In this document: positions 1 through 12,534 of the stretch, in pieces
How positions within the stretch are numbered: the stretch's first letter is position 1
Layout: each line of letters starts with the position of its first letter
Origin: Mesodorylaimus sp. YZB2_4
Taxonomy: Eukaryota; Nematoda; Enoplea; Dorylaimida; Dorylaimidae
Direction of reading: 5' to 3'
Length of the DNA stretch: 64,000 nucleotides
NCBI GenBank assembly: GCA_030248295.1
Contig: JASANH010001361.1
Coordinates: 1 to 64,000, forward strand
Made by a program: the position numbers and the translations under genes
Notes under the pieces: generated by a model
The model's input: only the letters and a program-made list of their open reading frames with translations
The model's database searches: none
What the model was told of the DNA's origin: nothing

Positions 1-3000
1 GGGCGTAAGTCTTTTATTATTTCAGTAGTTATGAGGCCAAAGCGGTGCGAACTTCAGTGATAGTAGTATTTACTTAGCTTGGAATGTAGTTTCTGAACGA
101 CTTTTCCTTTCTAGGTACTCTAGCTACGAAGCCGAAGGCGCTGGTCCACCGTGGATGCAGTCTGCTTACGCCGCGTGGGGTCAACAAGCTGCGGCGCCGG
201 GTAATTTCCAGCGCTTTGGCTTTAACTCAGCTCCTACACAATCAGCCGCCTTTTTGTCACACACCTCGTCGCAATCGGCCAGTTTCAGTGAGCAATCGTC
301 TGCGGAATCCGTAACTTCTACTCCATCCTATCGGTCTGGTTTTCGTCAGCAAACAACTCCATCTAGGGCCTTGCTAGGAGATCGACCTGCCGGGCCTGTG
401 AGAGCTGGCCTTGGTTATGGGAATCGAGGTTCCGGCGGTCGCATTCGTTTCGACATTGGCCGTCAGCGTGGCGGCACGGCTGGTGGCAGCGGTCAGGATA
501 GGTTCTCTTCGGAAGCTAATTCGATATCGGGAAGTGGGATAGGTCTTTCGGCAACAATAATGATCGACCGAAAAGGTACAGGAGTCGGTGACGCGAACAG
601 CGATTCCGAAAAGAAAATGCCTGAAGCGATGGAGTAAGTTTTTTTCGTCTTCAGTTTCTCATTTATATTTATATTTTTGTGTTTCCTTTTTAGAGCTTAT
701 ATTGAACGCGCGTACGATGCTGCCTCGACTCCAGAGCAGCAAAATCAAGTAGAGCAAGCATTAAAACAGCGACTTCTGCCTTTGTTGCACAGTGGTGAGG
801 CGTGGCAGATGAATTGGGATGAGGAACCGTTGCCGACCGATAATGACTACGCCGTCAGATTGCTCAAGGCAAATCTGCAAGCACGGGGAAGGGGTGGGTT
901 CCTGGGTGGGGTGGCTTCAAGGGGAGCTAGGGGTGGTCTTTCCGCTGGAAGCTTTTCGAACTCCCATCAGCAATTTCAACAAATCACGAGTGGGGTGGGA
1001 AACACGCAACAACACGGTAATCTCGGCTTGGCTTCGGGCCAAGGTGGACGCGGTGGCTTCGCCCTCAGAGGGAGGGGCCACCGAGGAGCGTTCAATGGAC
1101 GGCAACCATTTTTGTCCAGGTAAGCTTTTTGCATCCGAGTTTTGATTGAACTCTTTTCACCTGAAAGTATTTTGGTTCTTTCAGATCGAAATCACGGTCG
1201 CGAAGCGGTAGTCCGAATGATCAGCACGGTTCGAAAGATGGTTCGAGTCGAAGGCGTCGCAGGTAAGTCAAATGAATGTTGGCCTACATCAACGTGGATT
1301 GTAATAGACCGCCTTGTTTCAGAGATAGCAGCTCCAGTGGTGATGCAGCAAAGAGAAGTCGTCGTCGAAGTAGCACGTCATCGCATGGATCGGACGTGGC
1401 TCTTCCAAAAAGAAACGGCAAGAAAGAAAAATGGCCCCCTGGGGGGAAGAAAAAGAAGAACAAAAAAGGACAAAAGTAAGTGGTCATTTAATGCCCTATT
1501 ATGGCAGTATAACTAATGATTTGTGGATTTTAGAAAACGTTTCTTGCCGGAAGATTTGGACAATGACGATCGTGCAGGCGGCGATGATCAAAATGAGTCG
1601 TTTATTTCAAAGAATGGAAAAAAGCAAAAGAGGAAAGGGATGAAATTTTCGTTGGACAAGCATCAGTCAAAGAGCGAACAGGAAGCCATGAAACAACAGC
1701 GTGCCATGCGTTTCGCCAAGCACATGACTCAGCATTTGGGTAGCGGTCCGTCGAAATCGTTGGCAGACAGATTGGGAAAACGACGTGGCCAAGACGAGGA
1801 TAGCTTGATGGACGACCGATCGAATATGAGTCTGGATGTAAGTGGTTGCATGCACAGTTCTTGCCACTACCAACCTGCGGAAAACTTTTTTTTTAGTCGA
1901 TGCTGGACGTGGAATTTGATCCAACTGCCTTTCTGATCGTTGGAACGTGCGATGTTTTGGAAAAACCGTATTTGCGTTTGACTACGGTATGGATTTATCT
2001 TTCGGTTTTTAAAGTACATGCTCATTGATTAGATATTTTCAGGTTCCCGATCCATCTCAAGTACGTCCTGAACCAGTTTTGAAACGAGCTTTGACAATGG
2101 TCAAGCAGAAGTGGAAGGAAATGGGCGATTATCGTTACGCCTGCGATCAGTTGAAATCTATTCGGCAAGACATGACCATCCAGTGCATACGCAATCGATT
2201 TAGTGTGGACGTGTACGAGACTCATGCACGAATCGCGTTGGAGAAAGTGAGTAGGTGTTTGGATAGAAGTGGTAGCCATTCTAATCGTTTTTTTATTTTA
2301 GGCGGATCGTGAGGAATTCAATCAGTGCCAGAGTCAACTGAAAGCATTGTACGCGGACTTGCCTGGATGCCCGAATGAGTTTGAGTTCACTGCGTATCGA
2401 CTGCTATTTTATGTTTATATGGAGAACACGATGGGTAAGTGGCTAGCGAGGTCTTCAAGGGGGTGGGCCAATATTTGAATTTGATAGCGGAAAAGTGCTA
2501 AAATATAGGGTCCGATAGTTAGGCAGTTAGCTGTGTGGCCTCAATCGGCAACCACGTGCTGCCGCTGGATTGCTCACCTGGATTGCGTGCTTGGAACTGC
2601 CAAATTGAATTCGCTGTCCCGCCCCACTTGCCATGCTATAGAGAATGTCTTCGTTGCAGATATCACGACCATTCTGGCTCACTTGACCCCGCAAACGTTC
2701 AACGACGAGTGTATCCGGTTCGCATTGAAAATCAGGCACGCGTGGTCGCTGCGAGACTATTCCAAGTTCTTCAAATTGTCTCGGTCTGGTCGGCCGCCGC
2801 GCATGTGCACGTACGTGTTGGAGCTGTTTTTAGATCGCGAGAGGAAACGTGCGTTGAAGTCGATGCTGAAGGCGTAAGTGGTTTGTGGATTTAGAAATAT
2901 TTCGGGTTACTAAACATAGTTTTTTAGGTATCGGCCAACTGTGCCCGTTAGTTTCATCACGGAGACATTGTCGTTCGAATCTGAAGAGGATTGCTTGGAA

Positions 3001-3078
3001 TTTTTGAGGCCGCTACAAGTACCATTTATTGAAGATGAATCAAAAATCGACTGTCGTCAATCGATTCCTGCTTTTTGA
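1..3078 (+). CDS. LENG8: LENG8-like SAC3/PCI-domain protein, 3' part
   Basis: Partial gene; its 5' exons lie before the window (bases 1-4 are the end of an exon followed by gtaagt). Exons: 115-633, 694-1119, 1185-1262, 1323-1475, 1534-1837, 1897-1986, 2043-2246, 2302-2434, 2660-2873, 2928-3078 (TGA 3076-3078); all phases agree. The N-terminal half is Gln/Ser/Gly-rich and low complexity, followed by RGG-type Gly/Arg stretches, an Arg/Ser segment and Lys-rich nuclear-localisation-like runs (exons at 1323 and 1534). The last five exons carry the SAC3/GANP-type region with [11 protein letters not shown] and DYSKFFKL, the characteristic LENG8/Thp3 part ending in a PCI-like fold. Family knowledge: SAC3/Thp1-class proteins act in nuclear mRNA processing and export. 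Introns are short (47-95 bases) except 2435-2659. Family call confident; function inferred from the family. Confidence 0.88.
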
Positions 3079-3247
3079 CAGGTGAGATATGTTTTGACCT
3101 AACGAGGTTCTGTAAATGGACTCGTGTATTTAGTTTGATCGATTGAAATATTTTCTTTTCTGGTTTTTACTAGGTTAGTTTCTTTTCATGGCATTATTCT
3201 GTACACAATCGGTTGTTTAGTAAAGTAGAAAAATTGTCTTGCGTTTT

Positions 3248-3253
3248 TTTATT
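3248..3253 (-). terminator. Candidate polyadenylation signal AATAAA of the minus-strand membrane protein gene
   Basis: The plus strand reads tttatt here, giving AATAAA on the minus strand about 70 bases past the stop codon at 3323. The LENG8 stop on the plus strand is only 170 bases away, so the two transcripts converge and their 3' ends probably lie close together or overlap. Confidence 0.5.
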
Positions 3254-3322
3254 AGAAAAGTAATAAGAATACTGTACATTTGCATATACAGAGACGTATG
3301 ATGGCAGGGACGGGTTGCATAT

Positions 3323-3708
3323 TTACAGGTAGTACGGGTAGAGCCTGGTGGGGGACGTGGTGGTGGACAGGATGACCCCGGCGGACGCGGGGAAAGGTTG
3401 GTTGGAGCTGCGTCTGCTGCCGTTGTTGGAGTCGTTGGAGGAGATGGTGGTTGCGACCAGGCTGCCAGCACGTTGGCGGGAGCATCGGCGGAGAAGGTTC
3501 TCGCTCGAGTTGACCCGACCGTACTGCAGTTGGTTGCGTCGTGCCTGACGTTGTTTCCATGTGAGGAAACAGAGAATGAGGAGGACGGTGGCCAGCACGG
3601 CCACGGCCACCACGATGATGATCAGGTCCCACGAACAGGCGTATTGGGTGCCTGGGAGACCACCGCACTCGGACACCTCGCGGCATGAAACTGGGCAGCG
3701 GGCGTTGC
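3323..3708 (-). CDS. Last exon of a single-pass membrane protein
   Basis: The exon begins after a good acceptor (tttcag, on the plus strand ctgaaa at 3709) and reads open to a stop at 3323. It encodes a short Cys-rich extracellular piece (CPVSCREVSEC, then another Cys before the membrane), a strong membrane helix (LIIIVVAVAVLATVLLILCF), a basic stop-transfer segment (WKQRQARR) and a Ser/Asn-rich cytosolic tail of about 80 residues. This is the architecture of the C-terminal exon of a type I receptor or mucin-like protein. I did not find convincing upstream exons in the next 7 kb, so the extracellular part and family are unknown. An AATAAA signal follows the stop. Confidence 0.6.
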
Positions 3709-3819
3709 CTGAAATGAGGGACCGGGTATTCGAGTGGGGGCTTGTGTCCTGGTGCAACTGCAGCCAGTGCTTTCCCTGACCTGTCGGCTGTGCGCAGATG
3801 GTCAGCAGTCAAAGGTTTC

Positions 3820-6800
3820 AAAAACCGGCCATATCTCCCTAGCCCGTGGTCCTGGAATGATCTAGAATATATCGAAAAGACAGACTATGTATGACGTCTA
3901 TCGACCTGCCCTGCGGCTGAAACATCATCGTGACGGGGCCTATTTGCAGGTGTGGGTGCGGCTGCATCGATGTACTGTAGGTACGAGTACACTTGGGACC
4001 AGTTTCACGATCATCGAGGACATGTCCCAAAGTTAGGGTGGTCAAATGACCATGATTTAGGACATGCCTACCGATCCCCCGTAGCACAGATTGCTTGTGT
4101 TCTCTTACACCCACCTGCGGGAAGAAGTGGGATTGGTGAGGTCCCCTTGAGTGGCACTCTATGCATTCCTAGTGCATGATCAATGGCTGGCGTGCAGCCC
4201 GTGATCGAATAAGCCCACCGGCCGAATGACGCAGCACCTAAACGGCCAGCTCAGCACAATTGGCTCATTTATGGGAAGCCCGTTAGTGGATGTTGTCGCT
4301 GTGATCGTAAGCAAGCAGTGTACTCCGCACTCAAGCCCTCTTCTCGCAAAGTTTTCCTTCCTGCAGGCTCTTGTTGAAAGTGTTGTGATGGTAAGCTAGG
4401 AAGCGCGCTGTATCATTAGTCGCCCGGGGGATGGAAGGGAAGTTAATGGTGCGGAAGGAAGAAATGATATGGAAAGCTGGAAAACATGCTGAGTTAGAAA
4501 ATGAAAGAAAACATGAAAAAAAGGGAATTGATCAAAAAATATGAAATGCGAGAATATTTTTTCTTGAAACTTTATTCATTCCTTTTGTATAAACGCACGT
4601 AGAGTGTCTGGTTGTTTAGTGGAAACTATACTGTGCATGTCCTTTATCATGGCCGTATAAGGTATCTTAGACATCTCATCTCATCTCAGTCAACATCGTT
4701 TATTAGCCTAGTTTGTCAAACAAACGAGGATGAGCCGAGGCTGATTGCATCTTGTGACAAAAGACATGTCGGAGGCTTGTTTTTCGAACTAACTCAAAGG
4801 ACTCGATTTAGTATGCTTACAAAATTCATAAAAATACTCTATTGTACCCTGTGACCATGGCCGGAAAGCTAGCAGTTTGTGAAGATCCCACAGTGTAAAT
4901 GGCCACAACTAGATTGATCGTGAGTGCCCCAGCATCGACCGAACAGGTCCAACCTGAATCTTACCTGAGTGCCTCACGCTATTCCACACTGACTGGCAGT
5001 GCAAATAGAAATGGTCTAGTATACAAAAGGTTTCTGGTGGTATTAATTGCTAGTGGCTCAGTGCTAAAGGTTCAGCCTGCTAAGCTACTTTCGAGCTTTC
5101 GGGTCAAGGCAGACGTCGCTGTACAAAGGGTCCCCACCAAAAGGGTCTCCTGCTTATCCAAGCTTTCGAACTGTTACTGTAGGTTGCCAGTGGCTGGTGT
5201 GCACGACTCAGTTTACAACTGAGGGAGAAGGAGAAATCAAGTGCACGGGGATCACAACTGCAGATTGGGGATTGGTCAGTAGATCAGTGGTAGGGCATCT
5301 CGAAGCCCGGACACCTGATTCCATCGTCTCCCCGAGTTGAAAACTGACGATGAGTGGAGCACACCAGCCACTGCAAGTTTGGATAAGCAAGTAGACGGGG
5401 ACCACTTTGGTGGGGAGCTTAGGCAGTCTCGTCTGTCTTGACCCCGTTAGACTGCTCCCAAAGGGACTCGAACAAGTGCAAAAATCTTTAGCTTCAACCA
5501 GTCTCCGCCATTTGTGATGATCGAGATGTCAAGTTTTCTACATTATTGGGTCAAGTATAATCCTAATTGCGCCCTCGGCTTTTAGTCCACTCGGGCAAGC
5601 TTGAACTAGAACAGTTTCTGATCTAGCCTGACTAATGGCTTTACGGTAGCGGGTTATTTTCTTCCTGGTTCCCTAAAATGGGCAACCTCTCCTGGTCCTG
5701 GTCCTGGTGTGCCCTCCCACTTACATTCACTCATTGTCTGGAAACATGCTGATGCCCGGGCTGGTTCAGTCGAAGTGGCTGTATCGTGATAGTCGTAATA
5801 CCCTGTCACATTGTTGCTGCCGACGCTGTGAATCCATCGGCCACCAAGTGGCTTGCTCGAAACCGAATGTAAAATTAAAGAAGAGAAAAACGCTAAAATA
5901 TCAACAGCATATTTTGGATATTAAAAATTTGTGCAAGTTTCTATATTGCACGCTTACTAAATATGGCAATTTCCATTTGTCCTTTTAAAAGTCTGTTAGA
6001 AGTTGCAATCGTTGCGAGCGATTGAATGAGGAGGCTGTGAGAGGAAAAGGAGAAAAACTGAATGGCCGGCCTTTCCTACTCGTACCTGAATGCCTAGAGG
6101 AATTGAGGCAAAACGCTTTCTAGCGTGACGAATAGGGTCTAGTCCACAGATCGATCTTTTCAACGCACGACTCTACGCGCTCTCACTGGACACACGATTC
6201 GTCAATTTACGCGTTAGCTTTGCGAGAATTTTTGAACATCTTTCAAACAAGCACTCGCCAATGATAATTTTGTTTTCAAGCCAATAACTTTTTGACGTCA
6301 TCAGAATCCAAATTTACATGGATTACGTCCACGTTGTTGTTGTCACTCTTAAATTTAGCTAAGAAATTCTCATATGCTCTCCAAGTTTCCCATTCGAGGA
6401 TCTACTAGAGTCATCAAAACAGCGCGCCCTCCTCGCCTATATAGAATTTCCCATCGTGGGGGGGGGGGGGGGGGGTTAGTGGTCATTGAATAAGTAGCTG
6501 TATAGGAAACATGCTTGCCATTAGCTGGCCCATGCTTGGATACAATGTCCATGTTTCCATCCCGGCAGATCATTAAACGGGCTTGTTTGCCCGCTCGTTG
6601 CTACGTACACAGTTGGCCGTTTGCACTGATGGTAGGAATATTCCTCGCCGGGACTTCCAAGCCGGACATTTGATAAAAAGTCGGTCAAGAGAAGGAGGCT
6701 GATCCGATTGAGGCACGAGTCGGATTGGCCGAGTATCACATTTAAGCATTGGCCTAGATATCGATTAGGATGCCTAAGCTTCGCATTTGTTTCAAGCGCT

Positions 6801-9800
6801 TTTAATCAGCGAGAAAAGGGTGAGGTATGGCTTCACGTATAAGCAGCGGGGGCGGAGTGTAGTCGAAAGTCAGCGATCAGGGATTAGGCGGTTAGGTATG
6901 AAAGGTTGTTTGGTTTGGGAATCAGGCCTTGTCAAACTTATTTTCGATAAATAATGTCCATAGATAGGTGTGACGTGTGAATGGTATCCCATGTGAATTT
7001 CAGGAATGTACCAGTTGTCTCGAAGAAATGAGGTAGAAGGTGATCGAGTGACGCAAAGTTTGCGGTACCAGGCTTCGGAGCTAGGCTCGGCATTCGCGCT
7101 CTCTGCCTCCAGCCATGCCCGGGAGGGTGTTGCTGATGAATTAGTGGGCTGTTGCTATTTGCTAGCAGAAAATGTAGGACTTTGTTGAACTGGCGACGTG
7201 TTAACGGAAACCAGAAAATGGAAAACATGTGAAAAAAAGTTGTGGGATGATCAAACGTCTGATAAGCGAAGAAACGGCTGTGCAAACGCGTCCGTATTTG
7301 AACAGCTCGCACGAACCGCGGGCAAACCAAGATTGCGTGGTCGACAAGGCAATAACAAACGGTGCGTGAGAGAATTTATAGACTTTTCAAAGCAGACTAA
7401 TTGAACGTTTCCAGCCTGTTTGTATCTTTTCTCGAAATGGAAAGGCCCGCAAAGCAATTCGGGTTTTATGGTGCGTATAAGCTGGACGTACGTTTTTATA
7501 GAAATAGAATGACTGAAGAAAAATTAAGGCTTCGAAAGAATGCGTTGCGGCGAGACGGGGTTTTTTTTGAAGGAGTGGCAGCTGCTCTGCCCAACATTCA
7601 TACTTTGCATAGGTGTGCAGTGTGCGTGAATTTGCAAGAAGAAAAGCAGAGGGTCGCTGATGTCAAGGGCCGGAAAAGAGGCGGTTCAGGGTGGTCTAAA
7701 GCTTGTGCATGCGTGCAGTATGTGGGACAGAGTACTATCGGTTCTCTGAAGGGCTTTGATGACATGATCCACTGACCACTGGCAAGGATTGTGAGAAGCG
7801 AGCCATTCGAACAAGTGTCTGCTTGTGGCCAACAGGGCATGGACACACTTGCGCCTGCCCTAGACACATAGCGTGTCCATCCAGCAGGGTGGCAGCTCAT
7901 ATGACCAACCTTTGGTGTACATACTGTAGGTGTGCGAAGCTTGAAGAAGATGTATGCTTGGATGATTGGTGCGGACAGCGATCGTTGCCTTATAGAGACG
8001 ACTGGCTATTTCTCTACTGCACTGGGCAGGCAGCGGACTCCTTACATCCGGGCATTTCGCCAATGTTCGCCCTGCACTGGGCAGGCAGTCCCATTCCCCT
8101 CCCACACCCCCCCCCCCCCCCTGGGAACGTTGCCTTACCACTTTGAGGGGGTGACGTCCCTTACTTCAGCTTCACTGGACTTGGGAAGTCTGGTTTGTCA
8201 GTGCTGACTCACTATAGAGTTGTCAGGCTCAAGTTAAAGGCTTTTATTTTATTTTGGATGATTGTGGGGCTGGAGTCTTGTGTGTAGAGTCGTGGTGAAA
8301 CAGGCCAGGCTGTTCTTTCTTGCTGAGCTACGTAGGTTCATCTTGTTCTACGTGAATTCCAAGAGTATGGGAACTGCGGCATGGAGACCACCCCACAAAA
8401 AACACACGAGCATGTGGTTGGTTGGCACAGCGTATTGAAGCCAATGCGATATGATGTCCTTTTTTGGTTTCGAGTCAGCAGATCCTGCTGCGACAGAAAC
8501 GTAGTTACTGTTCAAAAGTCACGCGCACAAGTCAGGTCGAAGACTCTGGCCGCTCGAGTAGCCAGTGCCCCCAGCTAGTTTAATTCAACATGCAACTCTC
8601 ACTGTGACGAAACTGATAAATCGTCGGCGATGATATCGAGCTCTGACCTGATCTCGTGTCGAGTCGCAGTCACTAGGGAGCACTAGGGAAAGCCTGACTG
8701 TTAAGCCCAAAGTATTGTTCGATGCGATTCGTCAAATAAGCTTGCAATGCGGCGCTTAGGCACCTTTTTACATTGTCAGTCCATCAAAGTGTCGCATCGC
8801 ATCGAACTATATTTTGGGCTTTATGTTTCTTTTGAAGCTCACTCCTTGACTATGTTCTTGTGTAGTCGCCCGCTTATGACTATAGAAAACATTCTAAAAA
8901 AATACATACAAAGCTTGGAATCACGAATTACGAATTACGGATTACAGCTTGTGGGCTTGTGGTTAGTGAAGCCTAACGGGGTCAGGCTTCACCAAGTCAA
9001 AAGTCCACAAGTGCCTCGTGCTGACCAAATTAAACCATCGACATTTCCGAATGTTACAGGACTTTTTAACAAGAACTATAAGCGGTCTGCAGTAGGTTCA
9101 TATTAACTCACGAGATTTCAGAAAAAGCATAGACTTGTAATCTTCCGCCTTTCCTTTTTTGGCGGATGAATATGATGATGGAAGACCAGCATCTCTTTGT
9201 TCAAGGAAACAGGGATTGTAAGATTAGTGCCTTGGTGACAATGGTGCCTCATCTGAGGTCATGTTATTTGAACCTTGCAGCTCGAAAAGGGAATGGTTGT
9301 TGAGATATGAGCAGGATACTTCTCAAATTGACTATCCGTTTTTGAAGGACTCCAAAAACCAAATTTAAAAGAGCAACTCTCAAACTCTCAACTAACTCTC
9401 TTACAAAATTGTGACTACTTGGCATTGCTAGCAATGACCGATAATTGGATTAGTAGCAATCTGACCGTTTAGTAGAATCACCCGAGTTTTTAGTTCTCGT
9501 TGGCATTGCTGCTGGCATTTTTACCATTGTTGACCAAGTAATAGGTGCGGGTGCTGGCATGCCTAGATTCACACACTACACCATACGAGCTGGCCGTAAA
9601 GGAACGCTGGCCGACACGCGACATTGGCCAAAAAGGGACACCGACTAAAAGGGGTTTCTGGCTGAACCATGACGGGCATGACATGCAATAAACCCCCTCC
9701 CACCGTTGTGATGACATTGCACCGTCCTATGTGCTCATTCTCATGATTGCAGTACTTTAGGTACCTAAGTATTGGAGGAGGTCAAGATGAAATGCGCGGC

Positions 9801-10900
9801 TGGTACTTGTGTCCATGAGTGGGTTTTGCCAGCCATGGACCGCAGTGCTTGCGTATCGCTTGCCTGGCGCGTCTATCATGAATACTGGGAACACTATCAA
9901 GCAAGAGACCTCCTCTCTGATGTGTTGACGCTGTATTCGATAAGGGCGAACTCAAAATTGCATAGGGCTCATTGTTGTATGCTATGCAATGCTATGTTTT
10001 GCAGTACCAAAAGACTTATCAGTCCACTTAGAAGGCACAGCACAACGGGTGTACTTCACCGTTGTAGCGAAACTGTCACGTGCGTCGAATGTACTTCACC
10101 GGAGACACTGCCACTGCCCCATCCTCAATTGCCGCACTGCCATTAGGCAGAAGCTAACTATTATACAGAATAGTAGAATTAAGGTTAAACAAAAATGGAG
10201 TTAAACATCTCTCAGGACAGCTCAACTGGTCGCATGCATTATTTCCACACCTCGAAGTTAAAGCCCCCGTGACAAGCAGTTTGTTTGTATCACCCTTTGT
10301 GGTCGAGCTGGTATAATTTCCCCTTGAGAACAGAATGCACCGGGTTCGATCCCGGTGGTTCCAAGTCTTTATCGAAACCAAATCTGCGAATAAATCCTGC
10401 AGCTTAAACGTGGACTTGGTGGAAAGCACGAATCTCGGTAAGACGGGTTCCTGGCGGCGCATGTGCGACGCTCATACTTAAAGTGACCTCCGCGCTAAAC
10501 ACCTTCCCCAGTAAGGCACCCACTCGATCCCTGGGTTGTACGAGACTCCGCGGGATCACCGATGAGGACATTGCAGTTCCCGAATTCTGACATGCCCACT
10601 ACCAGTGCGGCTGGCCGTTCCTAGCACCCGCCAGCAACACTGGATATGGCAGGGCCCGGGTAAGCAGAGAGGGAGACCGTGGCGCTTTGCGTCAGGGCGG
10701 CCTAGCGGGTCCATGATGGAAGAGAGGAGTCCTATGACTTCACACATAAGCTATCTTTCGGCAGATACTCACCCCGATAAGTGCCTTGTTTCTTTTGAGA
10801 GCTGCTGGTAGTAAGCTGACTTACAGCATCATAAAGATTTGCCCTCAGGTATTAGGGCTGGAGTGAGACGAGATGCAATTACCAAAGACCTCCATTCTTC
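3820..10900. other. Long stretch without a supportable gene, rich in dispersed repeats
   Basis: Open frames here are short, lack consistent splice sites and show no recognisable domain. Visible contents: a short motif at 3,820-3,870 that recurs at 37,745-37,800; a run of about 18 G at 6,460-6,476; a C run near 8,107-8,120; a twice-repeated 17-base motif (ctgcactgggcaggcag) near 8,020-8,090; a copy of the GCCAG-motif repeat at 9,471-9,690; and a tRNA-like T-arm sequence near 10,340-10,365. Upstream exons of the minus-strand membrane protein or the plus-strand lectin exon could be hidden here but I cannot identify any. Confidence 0.5.
9471..9690 (-). repeat. Dispersed GCCAG/TTTCAGCCAG-type repeat, copy 1
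   Basis: Shares a block with 16,250-16,470, including ataggtgcgggtgctggcat against atgggtgcgggtgcaggcat, followed by a series of short phrases built on tggcc, gggac and ctgaaa. The reverse complement of these phrases (tttcagccag, cggccag, gtccctt) fills 15,880-16,020 and 55,298-55,400. It looks like an old interspersed repeat whose core is a degenerate short-period tandem array. Confidence 0.6.
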
Positions 10901-10907
10901 CTTTCAG

Positions 10908-11498
10908 GAGCATTCTGGTAGCACGAAAAAGATATTCTGGGATGATGGAAGCACGCACGAATACAACACGTCAGACCCTTATCAGAATATTTACTTCTAC
11001 GGAAACGACGAGGACAGAAGAAACGTGGTTTTCCAAATTTCAAATGCAAAAGAGTGGTGGGCTTTACAGAATGGAAACATAAGTAGGCCAATACTTTTCG
11101 TCTGTCAACAAAATTTGACGAATCCTCAATTCAATACAACGCCCAAACCAAGCACACTCAGCCCGTCAAATCCAAACAAGCCAGTAGATTTCTGCAATTC
11201 AAACCGCCCGGCTGACCCACAAGAGCAACACATTGAGCAGAAGTCGACCTTCCCAACAAATGAACCGTACGATAAGTGTTACATAATGATAAAAATGGAA
11301 TCGATACAGCCCTTGGGCAAATGCCCGTCGTCCGAGGGCAGATCGTTCGAGGTTGACGCGCAGCTCGCGCGCGATGTCTGCTCTTCATTCGATGCCACGC
11401 TGCCAATTATAACTCGCAAAAACCAAACAGAAGTTCTTCGAGAAATGACTGCCAATTTTAGCAGCCAGGCTTTGGTCATTCTGGGAATGCAAAACTGG
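10908..11498 (+). CDS. Exon with two partial C-type lectin domains
   Basis: Bounded by a clear acceptor (ctttcag ending at 10907) and donor (gtaaga at 11499) and open throughout. The first part matches the C-terminal half of a C-type lectin-like domain: FWDDGS, then WWALQNG and the terminal ILFVCQQ. A Pro/Thr/Asn-rich linker of about 45 residues follows, then the start of a second lectin-like domain (CPSSEG, AQLARDVCSSFDATLPII, and GMQNW at the exon end). The exon is therefore internal to a multi-CTLD secreted or membrane protein. I found neither the preceding nor the following exon; the LTR element starts 435 bases downstream, so the gene may be broken or the insertion may sit in an intron. 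Confidence 0.6.
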
Positions 11499-11599
11499 GT
11501 AAGAGTACCATTGTCTGCAAGGTGTAAGGGAATCAATACAACGCATACTTTGCTATCATTATAACACCGAGCTTGCCCTGGGATCTAAAGGTTTTTCAA

Positions 11600-11770
11600 G
11601 ACACGGTGCGCATTACAGTTGGTTGCGTACAAAATACGCATACGGAAAGTTTGCGTATTACGCATTGAACTTTGGATGCATATGCGCGTACGCACACGTG
11701 TACGCATTCCACCTGGTATACGCATACACAAACTTGCTTGTACGCAATACATAAAATGCGTATTTTAATG
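11600..11770. repeat. Short-period repeat built on tacgca/tgcgta
   Basis: The motif gcgtattacgca and its inversions recur many times, together with gtacgcattccac and tacgcatacaca. A second cluster of the same words is at 16,690-16,800, on the other side of the LTR element. Each cluster can fold into imperfect hairpins because the word is nearly self-complementary. It may be the end of a larger dispersed repeat. Confidence 0.55.
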
Positions 11771-11933
11771 TTAGCGGCTTCAACAAAGTTAAAAGTTATT
11801 GCGCGATTTCCGACTTTGCTGTAGTACAAGGAAGTACTACCATACAGTATAACACTTTTGTACCATATTTTTTATTCACTGCACGTCTTTGTAGTCGGGA
11901 ATACGAATCAAGTTATTAGTTAGAGGAAGTAGT

Positions 11934-12212
11934 TGTCGCGACTCTCGCGATAATGACCTTTCCTTCTTCTCATCAAATCATCACATCACCTTTCAACACA
12001 GTAACCTTTCTCACGGCTCTTCCTGAAACAATCCAGTTTCCCACATGTACATTCTGCGCCTCTCTCTTCTAACCCAAACAGATTTCTTTCCCTATCCACA
12101 TTCCACTCTTTCAGCTATTCGGTGCCTGTTAGCTGTAGGATGATATTTTAGTGTGCAGTAAATGACTGGCGAAATTCAGCTGTGTTCTCTTCTGTAGGGA
12201 AACATCGCTACA
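11934..12212 (+). repeat. 5' LTR
   Basis: 279 bases, TG...CA ends. It matches the 3' LTR nearly throughout; the visible differences are small indels and substitutions concentrated around 12,032-12,072. Confidence 0.92.
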
Positions 12213-12217
12213 GAAAT

Positions 12218-12231
12218 TGGTAGCAGAACGT
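12218..12231 (+). promoter_or_regulatory. Putative primer-binding site of the LTR element
   Basis: TGGTAGCAGAACGT starts five bases inside the 5' LTR end and begins with TGG, complementary to a tRNA CCA end. I cannot name the tRNA with certainty. Confidence 0.5.
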
Positions 12232-12534
12232 TCAATTTTCAGCTCTCCTTTTCTTTTGCGCTCATTATTTTCTCATCTTCCGCATTTTCATTCTCATTTC
12301 CATTCACGCCAGTTGCACATTCACCTTTTCATCGTTTTTGGTCATTCATTCATTTCCAGCGTTTTCCCAGTCTCCGTTTTTGCCCAGATCCGTTTCTGTC
12401 TCCTCACATCAGCCACGCGGTGTACCCCAGTTTGGGACGTTTGGAACAGATTTTCAGGCTCACGACAGTTTTTCAGACAGTTTTTCAGTTTTCCTCGGAC
12501 TTATTAGCCATCCGTCTTTTTTTCAAATTCAACG

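Noticed and set aside
10290..10370. tRNA-like sequence with a gggttcgatccc T-arm
   Set aside because: The T-loop would have six rather than seven bases, and no matching acceptor or anticodon stem with a proper loop can be folded, so at best a tRNA-derived repeat fragment.
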